Shown here in pieces: positions 7,938-16,728 of a stretch of 64,000 bases of DNA. Under the pieces are notes generated by a model. That model searched no databases, was not told where the DNA came from, and saw only the letters and a list, made by a program, of their open reading frames with translations. The position numbers were made by a program, and so were the translations under genes. Origin of the DNA: Fructobacillus pseudoficulneus (lineage in GTDB: Bacteria > Bacillota > Bacilli > Lactobacillales > Lactobacillaceae); NCBI RefSeq assembly GCF_900108455.1, contig NZ_FNWS01000006.1:1-64000 (forward strand), read 5' to 3'. Numbering within the stretch: the first letter of the stretch is position 1; each line of letters starts with the position of its first letter.

Positions 7938-8921
7938 ATGCAAAGCGTAATCAGCTTACCCAATGATGCCATCAAAAAGTGCCGGCAATACTATCAAAAT
8001 AGTTTAGTGAGTCCGACACCAGCTGGCGGCATTTTCCGTGCAGCAGTTAACGGGGTGACTATTACGGCCTATCGATCCGGTAAAGTCATGTTTCAGGGAC
8101 AAGAAGCGGAAACAGAGGCTGCTCGCTGGCAGGCTTTGGCTCAAGGGCCAACAACACCCACCACGACCAACCAATCTAAATTAGCAAGTAAGTCTCCATC
8201 TACCAAAGCCGCTAAGGCCGGTAAAGCCAAGCCGGGGGAAAACCTTCCCGCTGGTTTTGCCAACTGGAGTGTGATTGGCTCAGACGAAGTTGGTGCCGGT
8301 GCTTATTTTGGTCCCTTAACCACGGCGGCCGTCTATGTTCCCAAGGAGGAGCTGGCCTGGGTAAAGAGTCTTGGGATTGCCGACTCCAAGACCCTCACGG
8401 ACGAAAAGATGCTAAAAATTGCACCGCAAATTATTGACCGCCTCCCCCACCATGTCGTCAATCTGATGCCCGAAAAGTACAACGAATTGCAGGAAAAAGG
8501 GGAAAACATCGTCGCCATGAAGGCTTTATCCCATAACTTTGTCTTGCAAACCGTCCTAGAAAAGATACAGCCAACTCAACCGGATGGCTTTCTGATTGAT
8601 CAATTTGTGGCCCCTTCGTCTTACTTTCGCTATTTGAAAAAAAATCGACAAAGTAAGATTGTTGAGCAAAACGTTTACTTTACGACTAAGGGTGAATCCT
8701 TCCACCTAGCGGTGGCGGCTGCCTCGATTTTGGCTCGCTACGTTGAATTGCAGTCGATGGAGCACCTCAGTCAAGAGGCCGGTATGACCCTACCAATTGG
8801 TGCCGGCAAGGAAACCGACCGCGTCGCAGCCAAACTAATCAAAGAAAAGGCCAACCTGCGCCACTTTGCTAAACTGCACTTCGCCAATACGCAAAAGGCC
8901 GAAAAATTGGCGAAACTTTGA
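7938..8921 (+). CDS. rnhC: Ribonuclease HIII
   Basis: A 327-residue RNase HIII that cleaves RNA in RNA-DNA hybrids. The N-terminal TBP-like substrate-binding domain (about 1-70) is followed by a Thr/Lys/Ala-rich linker (about 72-105). The catalytic domain carries the type 2 RNase H acidic signature [14 protein letters not shown] near 110, then DSKTL and [10 protein letters not shown]. Divergent pairing with cvpA-mutS2 is the usual Firmicute arrangement. It has its own terminator. Confidence 0.95.
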   Translation: MQSVISLPNDAIKKCRQYYQNSLVSPTPAGGIFRAAVNGVTITAYRSGKVMFQGQEAETEAARWQALAQGPTTPTTTNQSKLASKSPSTKAAKAGKAKPGENLPAGFANWSVIGSDEVGAGAYFGPLTTAAVYVPKEELAWVKSLGIADSKTLTDEKMLKIAPQIIDRLPHHVVNLMPEKYNELQEKGENIVAMKALSHNFVLQTVLEKIQPTQPDGFLIDQFVAPSSYFRYLKKNRQSKIVEQNVYFTTKGESFHLAVAAASILARYVELQSMEHLSQEAGMTLPIGAGKETDRVAAKLIKEKANLRHFAKLHFANTQKAEKLAKL

Positions 8922-8935
8922 TCAAATTAATGAGT

Positions 8936-8974
8936 AAAAAACACTGATGGTTTCAATCCCATCAGTGTTTTTTT
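8936..8974. terminator. Bidirectional terminator between rnhC and the YtxH gene
   Basis: A long inverted repeat (ACACTGATGG / CCATCAGTGT) with flanking A and T runs, between convergent genes. It can serve both. Confidence 0.9.
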
Positions 8975-8981
8975 AGTAAGC

Positions 8982-9290
8982 TCACTTATCATCCGTTACT
9001 GATAAGTCTGCTGCTTTTAATTCAATATCTTCTCGACTATTTTCTTCTTGGTCGACTACCTGATTGGCTAAATCAGCTTTTTTCTCGTCCAAGGTTGACT
9101 TAGCCTTTTCCAAATAAGGTGACAACGCTTGCTGTAGGCGCTCTGTAATTTCCTTTGCCTGGTCCTTACCTGCTCGAATACGCACCTTCACCTCTTCTTG
9201 ACGCTCATTTGATTGCATCAACTTATAGGCAGCGGTAGCGCCCATCGCAAACAAAAAACCTGCGACAACACCCTTTGATGATTTTGACAT
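8982..9290 (-). CDS. YtxH domain protein
   Basis: A 102-residue membrane-anchored protein. A single hydrophobic segment near the N-terminus (GVVAGFLFAMGATAAYKLM) is followed by a charged helical tail with RIRAGKDQAKEITERLQQ and KSTLDEKKADL, as in YtxH/YoxD-type stress proteins. The ATG at 9290 is preceded by a perfect AGGAGG. It follows the DUF948 gene by 18 bp, and the two proteins are often encoded together. Exact function is unknown; a cell-envelope stress role is family knowledge. Confidence 0.85.
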   Translation of the reverse strand: MSKSSKGVVAGFLFAMGATAAYKLMQSNERQEEVKVRIRAGKDQAKEITERLQQALSPYLEKAKSTLDEKKADLANQVVDQEENSREDIELKAADLSVTDDK

Positions 9291-9308
9291 AGATAGACCT
9301 CCTTTCAT

Positions 9309-9683
9309 TTATTTTTTATCTTTTTTACCAAACAAGTTCAAGAAACGAGTCAACGCAAAGGTCGCCCCCGCCTTTGACAATGTTCCCAAGCCCGAAAGAT
9401 TGGTTGAGGCCTTGCGCACAGAAGAATTCAAATCAGAAACTGTCTCAGATAGTTCGGCTGCCGTTTGCACAGTCACATCCAGTGTCGCCAACTTATCATT
9501 CACATCATCTAAAAGAATATTGGTATTGGCTAAAACCTCATTTGATGACCGCGTCAGCGTATCAATATCGTCGGTTAAGACAGTGACCGACCGCGTCAAA
9601 CGCAATAAAAAGATGCCAATAAAGACGACCAATAGCAAGAAAGCTAAGGCAAAAATTAGTAACGAAATTTCTCCAACGGTCAT
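9309..9683 (-). CDS. DUF948 (YoxC-like) membrane protein
   Basis: A 124-residue protein with one N-terminal membrane helix (ISLLIFALAFLLLVVFIGIFLLRL) and a cytoplasmic coiled-coil tail (TDDIDTLTRSSNEVLANTNILLDDVNDKLATLDVTVQT), ending in a basic KKDKK. The pattern is typical of DUF948, which usually sits beside a YtxH gene as here. The ATG at 9683 was chosen for the GGGAGGAATAT ribosome site. Function is not established. Confidence 0.85.
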   Translation of the reverse strand: MTVGEISLLIFALAFLLLVVFIGIFLLRLTRSVTVLTDDIDTLTRSSNEVLANTNILLDDVNDKLATLDVTVQTAAELSETVSDLNSSVRKASTNLSGLGTLSKAGATFALTRFLNLFGKKDKK

Positions 9684-9774
9684 ATATTCCTCCCGATTAT
9701 GCTGCAACAGTAATTTGTACTTCATTGTAGCAAACTTTAGCCTTTAAGTCAGGTTTTCCACAGATTCCAAATGA

Positions 9775-9797
9775 AAAAGCCCCCAGAGGGGACTTTT
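9775..9797 (-). terminator. Terminator of rny
   Basis: Minus-strand stem AGTCCCC / GGGGGCT with a 3-nt loop, followed by TTTTTC. It abuts the rny stop codon. Confidence 0.8.
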
Positions 9798-11354
9798 TTA
9801 ACGAGCGTAATCGACGGCTCGTGTCTCACGAACAACCGTCACCTTCACATGTCCTGGGTATTCCAACTTTTCTTCAACTTCAGCCTTAATATCATGGGCC
9901 AAAACTGTTGCTTGAATATCCGTTACCTGTGCCGGTTCCACGATAACGCGCACTTCACGGCCTGCTTGAATAGCATAGGCCGACTTGACACCGCGGTAAC
10001 CATCCGCAATGTTTTCCAAATCAGTCAATCGTTGAACATAGTTTTCCAAAGATTCTGATCGAGCGCCTGGGCGAGCAGCAGAAATTGCATCCGCCGCCGC
10101 AACCAAGTCAGCCAATGGTGAAATGGCTTCTGTATCACCGTGGTGGGCGGCAATAGCATTTACAATCACCGGCTTTTCTTGGTACTTTTCAGCGATGCGA
10201 ACACCCAGTTCAACGTGTGAACCTTCGACTTCTGCATCAACTGCCTTACCAATATCGTGCAAGAGACCAGCGCGCTTTGCCAGCGCAACATCCATTTTAA
10301 ATTCAGCCGCCATCAAACCAGTGATTTTGGCCACTTCAATTGAGTGTTGTAAGACATTTTGTCCATAAGATGTACGATAGTTCATCCGACCAACCAACTT
10401 AATTAAGTCAGGGTGCAAACCACGTAATCCTAATTCAAAGACCGCTTCTTCACCCTTTTGACGAATATTTTCGTCCATTTGGCGGCGGGCCTTTTCAACA
10501 GCTTCTTCAATCTTTGCCGGATTAATCCGACCATCAGCAATCAAAGCTTCCAAAGCATTTTTAGCAATTTGGCGACGAAGCGGATCAAATCCTGATAGAA
10601 CCACTGATTCTGGTGTATCATCGATAATCAAATCGATTCCAGTCAAAGCTTCTAATGTCCGAATATTACGACCTTCACGTCCAATAATTCGGCCCTTCAT
10701 CTCTTCACCAGGTAGGTTGACCACCGATACAGTCACATCGGACACAGTATCAGCAGCAGAACGCTGAATGGCTTCCACCACCAGGTTTCGAGCCCGGCGT
10801 TCCCCTTCACTCTTAGCATCAACTTCGTATTCTTGAATTAACGCAGCCCGTTCGCGATCCAACTGAGCCTTTGACTCAGTCAAAATCACTTCCTTGGCCT
10901 GTTCTTTAGTTAATTCGGCAATTTCTTGAAGCTTCGTTTCCTGAGCAACCAATGCTTGATTGGCTGCTTCGGACTTTTGCTCAGCATCCGCTAAGTGTTC
11001 CTGAACCTGATTTTCTTTTTGAATCAAAGAAGCATCACGTTGATTCAGAGTTGCGTCTTTTTTATCCAAAGTATCAATTCGGTCTTGCAAACGCGCTTCT
11101 TGTGCATCGACTTTTTGTTGGCGACCAGTCAAAGACTGTTCAACATCATGGCGATACTTCTGCGCGATGTCTTTTGCATCGACTTCTGCAGCCCGCTTAA
11201 TACTTTTGGCTTCATCATTTGCTTGTTTTAAAATGTTTGCTGCAACCTGTTTAGCGCTATCTAAGCGAATCTTATCTAAGATACGCTTCGTTAAATAGCC
11301 ACCAGCTAAACCGATTACTAAAGCAAAGAACGCTGAAATAATAATCATACCCAT
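9798..11354 (-). CDS. rny: Ribonuclease Y
   Basis: A 518-residue membrane-tethered endoribonuclease that starts mRNA decay in Firmicutes. It has an N-terminal membrane helix ([17 protein letters not shown]), a long coiled coil at about 25-200, a KH RNA-binding domain with [19 protein letters not shown] near 218, and an HD domain with [10 protein letters not shown] and [10 protein letters not shown] near 335-370 that holds the metal-binding His and Asp. Length matches the family. The ATG at 11354 follows AGGAAG by 8 bases. It is a single-gene unit with a strong promoter and a palindrome exactly at the predicted transcript start. Confidence 0.96.
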   Translation of the reverse strand: MGMIIISAFFALVIGLAGGYLTKRILDKIRLDSAKQVAANILKQANDEAKSIKRAAEVDAKDIAQKYRHDVEQSLTGRQQKVDAQEARLQDRIDTLDKKDATLNQRDASLIQKENQVQEHLADAEQKSEAANQALVAQETKLQEIAELTKEQAKEVILTESKAQLDRERAALIQEYEVDAKSEGERRARNLVVEAIQRSAADTVSDVTVSVVNLPGEEMKGRIIGREGRNIRTLEALTGIDLIIDDTPESVVLSGFDPLRRQIAKNALEALIADGRINPAKIEEAVEKARRQMDENIRQKGEEAVFELGLRGLHPDLIKLVGRMNYRTSYGQNVLQHSIEVAKITGLMAAEFKMDVALAKRAGLLHDIGKAVDAEVEGSHVELGVRIAEKYQEKPVIVNAIAAHHGDTEAISPLADLVAAADAISAARPGARSESLENYVQRLTDLENIADGYRGVKSAYAIQAGREVRVIVEPAQVTDIQATVLAHDIKAEVEEKLEYPGHVKVTVVRETRAVDYAR

Positions 11355-11377
11355 CGTATTTTCTTCCTTTCAGCATT

Positions 11378-11397
11378 GTGAATTGTTGACAATTCAC
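11378..11397 (-). repeat. Perfect 9-bp inverted repeat at the rny transcript start
   Basis: GTGAATTGT-TG-ACAATTCAC forms a 20-bp palindrome with a 2-base centre, lying about 7-26 bases downstream of the rny -10 box. It would be either an operator overlapping +1 or, in the transcript, a hairpin at the extreme 5' end. Confidence 0.7.
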
Positions 11398-11403
11398 ATT
11401 TCT

Positions 11404-11432
11404 AGTATAGACAAAAACTGGCTTTGGGTCAA
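11404..11432 (-). promoter_or_regulatory. Promoter of rny
   Basis: -35 TTGACC at 11427-11432, 17-bp spacer, -10 TATACT at 11404-11409, close to consensus. Confidence 0.75.
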
Positions 11433-11520
11433 TTAGAAAACAATATGTCAAATTTTTGTTTTTTTAAATAAAAAAGCTACAAATGGCTAATATCTTTTTT
11501 CTTCAGCTTCTAGCACATAA

Positions 11521-11552
11521 AAAAAGTTTTGTTCCGAAGAACAAAACTTTTT
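11521..11552 (-). terminator. Terminator of the rnr-smpB unit
   Basis: A 14-bp perfect stem (AAAAAGTTTTGTTC / GAACAAAACTTTTT) with a CGAA loop, 11 bp beyond the smpB stop. Confidence 0.9.
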
Positions 11553-11562
11553 AAATTTAACG

Positions 11563-12027
11563 TTAATTCTTAAAACGGCGGTTTAAATCGCGTTCTTGAT
11601 CACGTTTTTTAATCGATTGGCGCTTATCATATTGCTTTTTCCCTCGTCCAATTCCCAAAAGCACCTTGGCAAAGCCGTGCTTTAGGTAGACTTTCAGGGG
11701 CACAATCGTCACACCAGCCTCTTTGGCCTCAACTGCCAGCCGGACGATTTGCTTTTTATGCAAGAGCAAAACCCGGTTGCGCAATGGGTCAACATTGAAC
11801 TGGTTCCCATTTTCATATGGGGCAATATGCACATTCGTCAAGATTGCCTGACCACCGTTAATGGTAACAAAACCATCGCCAATCGTAATTTGACCGGCCC
11901 GAACAGACTTAATTTCGGTTCCAGTCAAGACGACCCCGGCCTCCAGGGTGTCTTCGATAGCATAATTAAAACGCGCTTTGCGATTTTGCGCTAAGGCAGG
12001 ATCTTGCGTTGTTTTCTTTTTTGCCAT
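11563..12027 (-). CDS. smpB: SsrA-binding protein SmpB
   Basis: A 154-residue SmpB, partner of tmRNA in rescue of stalled ribosomes. The OB-fold core shows [29 protein letters not shown] and the conserved [12 protein letters not shown] and [25 protein letters not shown] segments. The basic C-terminal tail ([15 protein letters not shown]) mimics mRNA in the entry channel. It follows rnr by 26 bp, the usual pairing in Firmicutes. The ssrA gene itself is not in the window. Confidence 0.96.
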   Translation of the reverse strand: MAKKKTTQDPALAQNRKARFNYAIEDTLEAGVVLTGTEIKSVRAGQITIGDGFVTINGGQAILTNVHIAPYENGNQFNVDPLRNRVLLLHKKQIVRLAVEAKEAGVTIVPLKVYLKHGFAKVLLGIGRGKKQYDKRQSIKKRDQERDLNRRFKN

Positions 12028-12053
12028 GCGGCCCCCTTTCTTAGGCTAACAGC

Positions 12054-14516
12054 TTAAGATGGTCGCTGCTTGACCTTAAATTGGTGTTGTCCACCCTGCT
12101 TTGGTCCCTGACTAGGACGTTTGCCTGCCTGGCCTTGATTAGACCGTTTGGCCTGACCTGATTGACTTCCGGCATGAGATTTACTCTGACCCTGGCCACC
12201 ATGGCGCTTAGAGCGGTTAGCATCACCACGTTGGCCATCAGACTTGCCCCCTTGGCCTTTATCAGAACGCCCCTGATTACGGCGGTTCCCATTGCCACGG
12301 CCGCGGCCACGACCAAATTTGCCGTTGTCCTTTTGTGGCACACGAATTTCGGTCGTTGGTGCCTCATTGGGGTTTAACAAAATGAAGTCAACTGTTGATT
12401 CTTCCTTGTTAGCCCGCAAAACCTTGACCCGGACCTTTTGCCCAATTTGGAAAATATGGTGCTTTGACCGACCAATCAAGGCGGCATGCTTTTCATCATA
12501 CTCGTAATGGTCATCCGTCAAGTTTGAAATGTGAACCAAGCCTTCAACCGTGTTTTCCAAAGAAACAAAGAGACCAAACTTCAAGGCGGCATTGACCACC
12601 CCGTCAAATTCTTGGCCGACCTTGTCTTCCATGTATTCGGCCTTCTTCATCGCGTCAACCAGACGCTCTGTATCAATGGCTCGACGTTCGCGCGTTGAAG
12701 TGTCTTCACCAATTTGGCCCAAGTGTGAAGCATACTTTTCCTGTGCTTCGACACCAGTACCATTGGCGGCATACCACTTAATCAAGCGGTGAACCGTCAA
12801 ATCAGGGTAACGACGGATTGGTGATGTAAAGTGAGTATAGTAATCAGCCCCCAGACCAAAGTGTCCCATTGGGTCTGGTGAATACTTGGCCTGTTTCATG
12901 GCCCGTAACATCATTGTCGAAATCATTTGCTCGGCTGGGTCATCCTTGACGCGTTCCATCAAGCCTTGCAACATCATTGGTGTCACCTTGGCTGGATCAC
13001 CTTGAACGGGATAACCTAACGTCTTAGCAAATTCAAAGAATGACTGGGCACGGTCTTCATCCGGCACTTCGTGAATCCGGTACAAGAATGGGACCTTAAG
13101 ACGGTCATAGTGCTCAGCAATCGTCTCGTTAGCAGCCAACATGAAGGATTCAATCATGCGTTCGGCAGTGCCACGTTCACGGACGACCACATCAATGGCC
13201 TTACCGTCTTGGTCGACCACAATCGATGCTTCTGGGGTATCAAATTCAATTGCCCCACGGCGTGACCGCATCTTGTAAAGGATTTGGTGCAATTCGCCCA
13301 TTTCCTCAAACATCGGCACTAAGCCTTCGTACTGAGCGCGGGTATCTTCTTTACCAGCCAAAATTTCATTAACGGCCGTGTAAGTCATCCGAGCATGCGA
13401 CTTAATCACAGATTGGTGGATATCGTGCTTGACTATTCGCCCTTGCGAATCGATTTCCATTTCAACTGACATCGCCAAGCGAACCACATCGGGATTCAAA
13501 GAAGCAATCCCGTTTGACAACTTTTGTGGCAGCATCGGAATGACGCGGTCCGTCAAATAAACAGAGGTGCCACGGTTATAGGCTTCCTTATCGATTGCAG
13601 AGCCCGGACGAACATAGTGGGAAACGTCGGCAATGTGAACACCGAGATGATAATTGCCATTATCCTTTTTCCAAACAACGACGGCATCATCGATATCCTT
13701 GGTGTCGGCACCATCAATCGTTACCAGTGGTTGGTCCGTTGCGTCAACACGGCCCTGCCATTCTTCTGGTTGGACTTCATTTGGAATCGCATCAGCTTCG
13801 GCCATCACTTCATCAGGGAAATAATTTGGTACCTTCTTATTCTCAACGATTTGCATGATATCCATGCCGGGTTCGTTTTCATAACCCAAAATCTGCGTCA
13901 CCTTAACCAATAATTGCTTTGGATTCACTTTATCAGCAAAACGGGCAACATCTGCCACCACCACCTGGCCATCATGCAATTCCAAATCAGCGGACGCCTG
14001 AGAGACCAACACCTGGTACGAACCGGCCTTTTTGTCGTTCAAACGAATTTGGCCAAGAATTCCTTTTTGCTGTGAACCAGAAGTAAAGACACCGACCAAC
14101 CGTTGGTAGGCGTGTTCAATAATTTCTTCCACTTTTCCTTCAGGGCCACGGTCTTCGGACTGAGCGGGCTTAACGGTGGAAACGCGCACGGCATCCCCTT
14201 GCATCGCTTGACCAGTATTGTCTGGGGCAATAAAATAATCTGGCAAAACGTCATCATAGCGGACGAAACCAAAACCCTTATCGTTGGCCTTAAATTCACC
14301 GATGACTTCCCCACTCTGGTTTTGGAATTGATAGGTGTCGCCTTCTTTTTTAGCGGACTTAGCATCAACCATGCCCTCTAACACGCTGACAACCTGACGG
14401 TAACCCGCTGCATCATTTAAGCGCAAGCCATCGGCCAAATTCTGGGCGGTGAAGCCCTGACCCTGGTTAGCACGCAAAAATCCTGTAATTTGTTCTTTTA
14501 ACTGTTTGATTTCCAT
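12054..14516 (-). CDS. rnr: Ribonuclease R
   Basis: An 820-residue 3'-5' exoribonuclease of the RNase II/R family. It has an N-terminal helix-turn-helix-like domain (1-60), cold-shock domains (about 70-220), and the catalytic RNB domain starting near 245 with the metal-binding acidic motif DGADTKDIDDAV. An S1 domain follows at about 640-720 (VVNAALKFGLFVSL, GLVHISNL). After that a roughly 90-residue tail extremely rich in Gly, Arg, Gln, Lys and Ser (RGRGRGNGNRRNQGR) replaces the usual shorter basic tail. The AGGAGA ribosome site lies about 15 bases before the ATG, an unusually long gap. It is cotranscribed with smpB. Confidence 0.95.
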   Translation of the reverse strand: MEIKQLKEQITGFLRANQGQGFTAQNLADGLRLNDAAGYRQVVSVLEGMVDAKSAKKEGDTYQFQNQSGEVIGEFKANDKGFGFVRYDDVLPDYFIAPDNTGQAMQGDAVRVSTVKPAQSEDRGPEGKVEEIIEHAYQRLVGVFTSGSQQKGILGQIRLNDKKAGSYQVLVSQASADLELHDGQVVVADVARFADKVNPKQLLVKVTQILGYENEPGMDIMQIVENKKVPNYFPDEVMAEADAIPNEVQPEEWQGRVDATDQPLVTIDGADTKDIDDAVVVWKKDNGNYHLGVHIADVSHYVRPGSAIDKEAYNRGTSVYLTDRVIPMLPQKLSNGIASLNPDVVRLAMSVEMEIDSQGRIVKHDIHQSVIKSHARMTYTAVNEILAGKEDTRAQYEGLVPMFEEMGELHQILYKMRSRRGAIEFDTPEASIVVDQDGKAIDVVVRERGTAERMIESFMLAANETIAEHYDRLKVPFLYRIHEVPDEDRAQSFFEFAKTLGYPVQGDPAKVTPMMLQGLMERVKDDPAEQMISTMMLRAMKQAKYSPDPMGHFGLGADYYTHFTSPIRRYPDLTVHRLIKWYAANGTGVEAQEKYASHLGQIGEDTSTRERRAIDTERLVDAMKKAEYMEDKVGQEFDGVVNAALKFGLFVSLENTVEGLVHISNLTDDHYEYDEKHAALIGRSKHHIFQIGQKVRVKVLRANKEESTVDFILLNPNEAPTTEIRVPQKDNGKFGRGRGRGNGNRRNQGRSDKGQGGKSDGQRGDANRSKRHGGQGQSKSHAGSQSGQAKRSNQGQAGKRPSQGPKQGGQHQFKVKQRPS

Positions 14517-14550
14517 TGATTCTAAAATTTTCTCCTAAAAAAGGTAAATA

Positions 14551-14579
14551 AAAAATCAGTCTACAAAAAAGTAAACTGA
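14551..14579 (-). terminator. Terminator/attenuator between secG and rnr
   Basis: Minus-strand stem TCAGTTTAC / GTAGACTGA (one G-U pair), T-rich loop, followed by TTTTT. It lies between secG and rnr, where no separate rnr promoter is evident, so partial readthrough is likely. Confidence 0.7.
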
Positions 14580-14587
14580 CCTTTCAA

Positions 14588-14824
14588 TTAATGAGCGGCA
14601 ATGTACATCAAAGCCAAAGCAATAATGAACCAGATGGCTCCCAAAATTGCTGTTGACCGACGCAATACGGCTTCGAAACCGCGTGACTTACGCTCGGTAA
14701 ATAAATCTGCTGCTCCACCAGACAAGGCTGACAAAGCATCTTGTTGTTTGCTTGGTTGCATCATGACTGTCACAATTAGCAGAAAACCGACAACCAGCAA
14801 AAGGATGGTTAGAATATTAGCCAC
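14588..14824 (-). CDS. secG: Preprotein translocase subunit SecG
   Basis: A 78-residue SecG with two membrane helices (ILTILLLVVGFLLIVTVMM and TAILGAIWFIIALALMYIA), separated by the conserved loop QPSKQQDALSALSGGAADLF. It helps SecYEG move proteins across the membrane. The start is GTG at 14824: GGAGG lies 8 bases before it, whereas an upstream in-frame GTG at 14839 would overlap that ribosome site. Its location upstream of rnr-smpB is standard in Firmicutes. Confidence 0.92.
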   Translation of the reverse strand: MANILTILLLVVGFLLIVTVMMQPSKQQDALSALSGGAADLFTERKSRGFEAVLRRSTAILGAIWFIIALALMYIAAH

Positions 14825-14856
14825 AAAGACCGCCTCCACTCGCTATTCATAGGATT

Positions 14857-14885
14857 AGTATAGCAGATATCTGCTTAATTTCCAA
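14857..14885 (-). promoter_or_regulatory. Promoter of secG with a 14-bp palindrome in the spacer
   Basis: -35 TTGGAA at 14880-14885, 17-bp spacer, -10 TATACT at 14857-14862. The spacer contains the perfect palindrome AGCAGATATCTGCT at 14862-14875, a possible repressor site. The -35 box overlaps the 3' end of the SPOUT methyltransferase gene. Confidence 0.65.
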
Positions 14886-15648
14886 GACTAAGACGGAACA
14901 TCAAGATTCCACCCGCAACCGCCACGTTAAGTGATTCGGCTGATCCAAGAATTGGAATGTACAAATTGGCCGTCGTCTTAGCTGCCAAGTCTGGGTTCAA
15001 GCCCTGGCCTTCGTTTCCCACAATCAAAGCACCGGCTGACAAACCGTGAATGTCTTGGTAAGGCTTAGCTGCTTCATTCAATTCTGAACCATAGACAGGC
15101 AAGTCATTTTGCTCGAAGGCATCAATCCAGTCATTTAAGTCGCCTTGCAAAACTTCCAAATGGAAGTGTGAACCTTGCATGGCCCGAACAACCTTTGGTG
15201 CATATGCATCAGCGGTATCCTGTCCCAAGACCACACCCTTGAAACCGGCGGCATCGGCCGTTCGGATCAAAGTCCCAACGTTACCTGGATCTTGAATGGC
15301 ATCCAAGAACAACCACAAACCATCATGAACATAGGCTGGGTCAAAAGTCTTTTCAGGCAAAGTCACTTCGGCAAAGATTCCCTGTGGTGTCTTTGAACCG
15401 GCGATATGCGCAGCAACTTCCTTTGAAATTTCAAAAGCGGGTACACCGTGTGGTACATCTGGCAAATGTGCTTCCATTTGTTCTTCCGTTGCCATGATGG
15501 CATGGAATTTGGCATTTGCTTTGATGGCTTCTTCCACTAGGTGCCAACCATCTAATAAATATGTCTTTTGTTCTTGGCGGCCCTTTTTAGTCGCCAACTT
15601 TGCCCAGGCCTTGACCTTTGCGTTTTGTTTGGAAAGAATCCGTTCCAT
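14875..15648 (-). CDS. SPOUT (TrmH family) RNA 2'-O-methyltransferase
   Basis: A 257-residue SpoU/TrmH-type enzyme transferring methyl from S-adenosylmethionine to a ribose 2'-OH of rRNA or tRNA. The N-terminal substrate-binding domain (about 1-95, YLLDGWHLVEEAI) is followed by the knotted catalytic domain. The three SPOUT motifs are intact: NVGTLIRTADAAGF near 125, IVGNEGQGL near 205, and IPILGSAESLNVAVAGGI near 228. It is closest in style to YsgA/RlmB-like proteins of Firmicutes. The exact substrate is not decidable from sequence. It follows yidC by 14 bp. Confidence 0.9.
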   Translation of the reverse strand: MERILSKQNAKVKAWAKLATKKGRQEQKTYLLDGWHLVEEAIKANAKFHAIMATEEQMEAHLPDVPHGVPAFEISKEVAAHIAGSKTPQGIFAEVTLPEKTFDPAYVHDGLWLFLDAIQDPGNVGTLIRTADAAGFKGVVLGQDTADAYAPKVVRAMQGSHFHLEVLQGDLNDWIDAFEQNDLPVYGSELNEAAKPYQDIHGLSAGALIVGNEGQGLNPDLAAKTTANLYIPILGSAESLNVAVAGGILMFRLSLGN

Positions 15649-15662
15649 TTGTCGTCCTTTAA

Positions 15663-16613
15663 TTAATCTTTGTTCCGGCGCTGTTGCTTACCGGCATTAC
15701 GCTTTGCGGGCGTCTGACTTGTCGTATCGTCATCCGTTACATCCCGTGGGCGCAAATCTTCTGGTCGTACTCGATTTTGGTCTTGACCAAAACCAGTAGG
15801 CGCTGACTGTTTCAATAAATCATCGGCCCCACGTTTAATTGTAAAGCTTTCTTCAACATGTGCAAGTAACTTAGGGTGCATAAAGTGGATGGTCAACGCT
15901 TGAATCACAACACTTAAACCACCAACCAAGAAATACAAGCCCAAGGCACCAGAAGAAATCAAAGTAATTCCGGCAATCATTACTGGTGAAATCCAAAGCA
16001 TTTGCGCACTTGTTTTCTTTTGTTCTTCAGGCATGTGCAAAATTGACAAGTAAGCCTGGAAAGCATAAATCACGAAAACGGCTGCCGATAGCAAAATTTG
16101 TGGCTTTGACAAAGCCATACCGAAGAATGTTGCTGTTCGCAAACCATTGGCATGTTGTATTGCTAAGTACAAGCCAGAAAAGATTGGCAATTGAATGGCC
16201 ATGGTCAACCATGAAATTCCACCAGTCAATGAGACTCCGTTTTCACGGTACAAAGACATTGAAGCCATTGAGGCGGCCTGCTGTTCTTGACTAGTCTTAG
16301 CATTCTTAACAGCTGCTTGAACCTTTTCCAACTCTGGTCGCAACTTTTGCATCTTCAAAGATGAAATCGTTGTGTTCTTTTGCTGGTTAATAAAGATTGG
16401 CAACAAAATCAAACGAATAATCGCCGTCAAAATAATGATGGCCCAACCAATTGCGTTGACCCCACCAATTGCCTTTGCTAATTCCGTCAAGATATGGGCA
16501 ATCGGTGTTGAAACAAATCGGTACATCCGGCCATGAACCCCATAGCCACCAGTCATTAAGTAAATATCTAACAGGACAAACAAAATTGTGAATGTCCGCT
16601 TTGCTGATTTCAT
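15663..16613 (-). CDS. yidC: Membrane protein insertase YidC/Oxa1, lacking a lipobox cysteine
   Basis: A 316-residue YidC-family insertase. The N-terminal hydrophobic segment (FTILFVLLDIYLMTGGYG) is placed like the lipoprotein signal of Gram-positive YidC proteins, but the expected Cys is missing (Gly-Gly-Tyr instead of a Cys). Core membrane helices follow. The conserved positive residue of the hydrophilic groove is present in TAIIRLILLP. The cytoplasmic coiled region (QKLRPELEKVQAAVKNAK) and the C-terminal basic tail ending QQRRNKD are typical. The ATG at 16613 follows AGAGGATTATTTTC. It is upstream of the SPOUT gene, with which it is probably cotranscribed. Confidence 0.94.
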   Translation of the reverse strand: MKSAKRTFTILFVLLDIYLMTGGYGVHGRMYRFVSTPIAHILTELAKAIGGVNAIGWAIIILTAIIRLILLPIFINQQKNTTISSLKMQKLRPELEKVQAAVKNAKTSQEQQAASMASMSLYRENGVSLTGGISWLTMAIQLPIFSGLYLAIQHANGLRTATFFGMALSKPQILLSAAVFVIYAFQAYLSILHMPEEQKKTSAQMLWISPVMIAGITLISSGALGLYFLVGGLSVVIQALTIHFMHPKLLAHVEESFTIKRGADDLLKQSAPTGFGQDQNRVRPEDLRPRDVTDDDTTSQTPAKRNAGKQQRRNKD

Positions 16614-16696
16614 GAAAATAATCCTCTTTTTATTAGTTAATCTCATCCATTATAACAAGAATAGCTGTAAAAAGCCCTTCTTTAGCAAAAGAAAGC

Positions 16697-16728
16697 AAAA
16701 AACCAGACAAGCAAGGCGCTTACTGGTT
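16697..16728 (-). terminator. Terminator of the two-component operon
   Basis: Minus-strand stem AACCAG...CTGGTT with an inner AAGC/GCTT pairing, followed by TTTT. It overlaps the last codons of the histidine kinase gene. Confidence 0.65.

Noticed and set aside
12041-12367. Open frame in another register of the rnr tail
   Set aside because: It arises from the repetitive Gly/Arg/Gln codons of the tail and has no start signal.
13524-13913. 129-residue open frame opposite rnr
   Set aside because: Antisense shadow over the catalytic RNB domain of RNase R.
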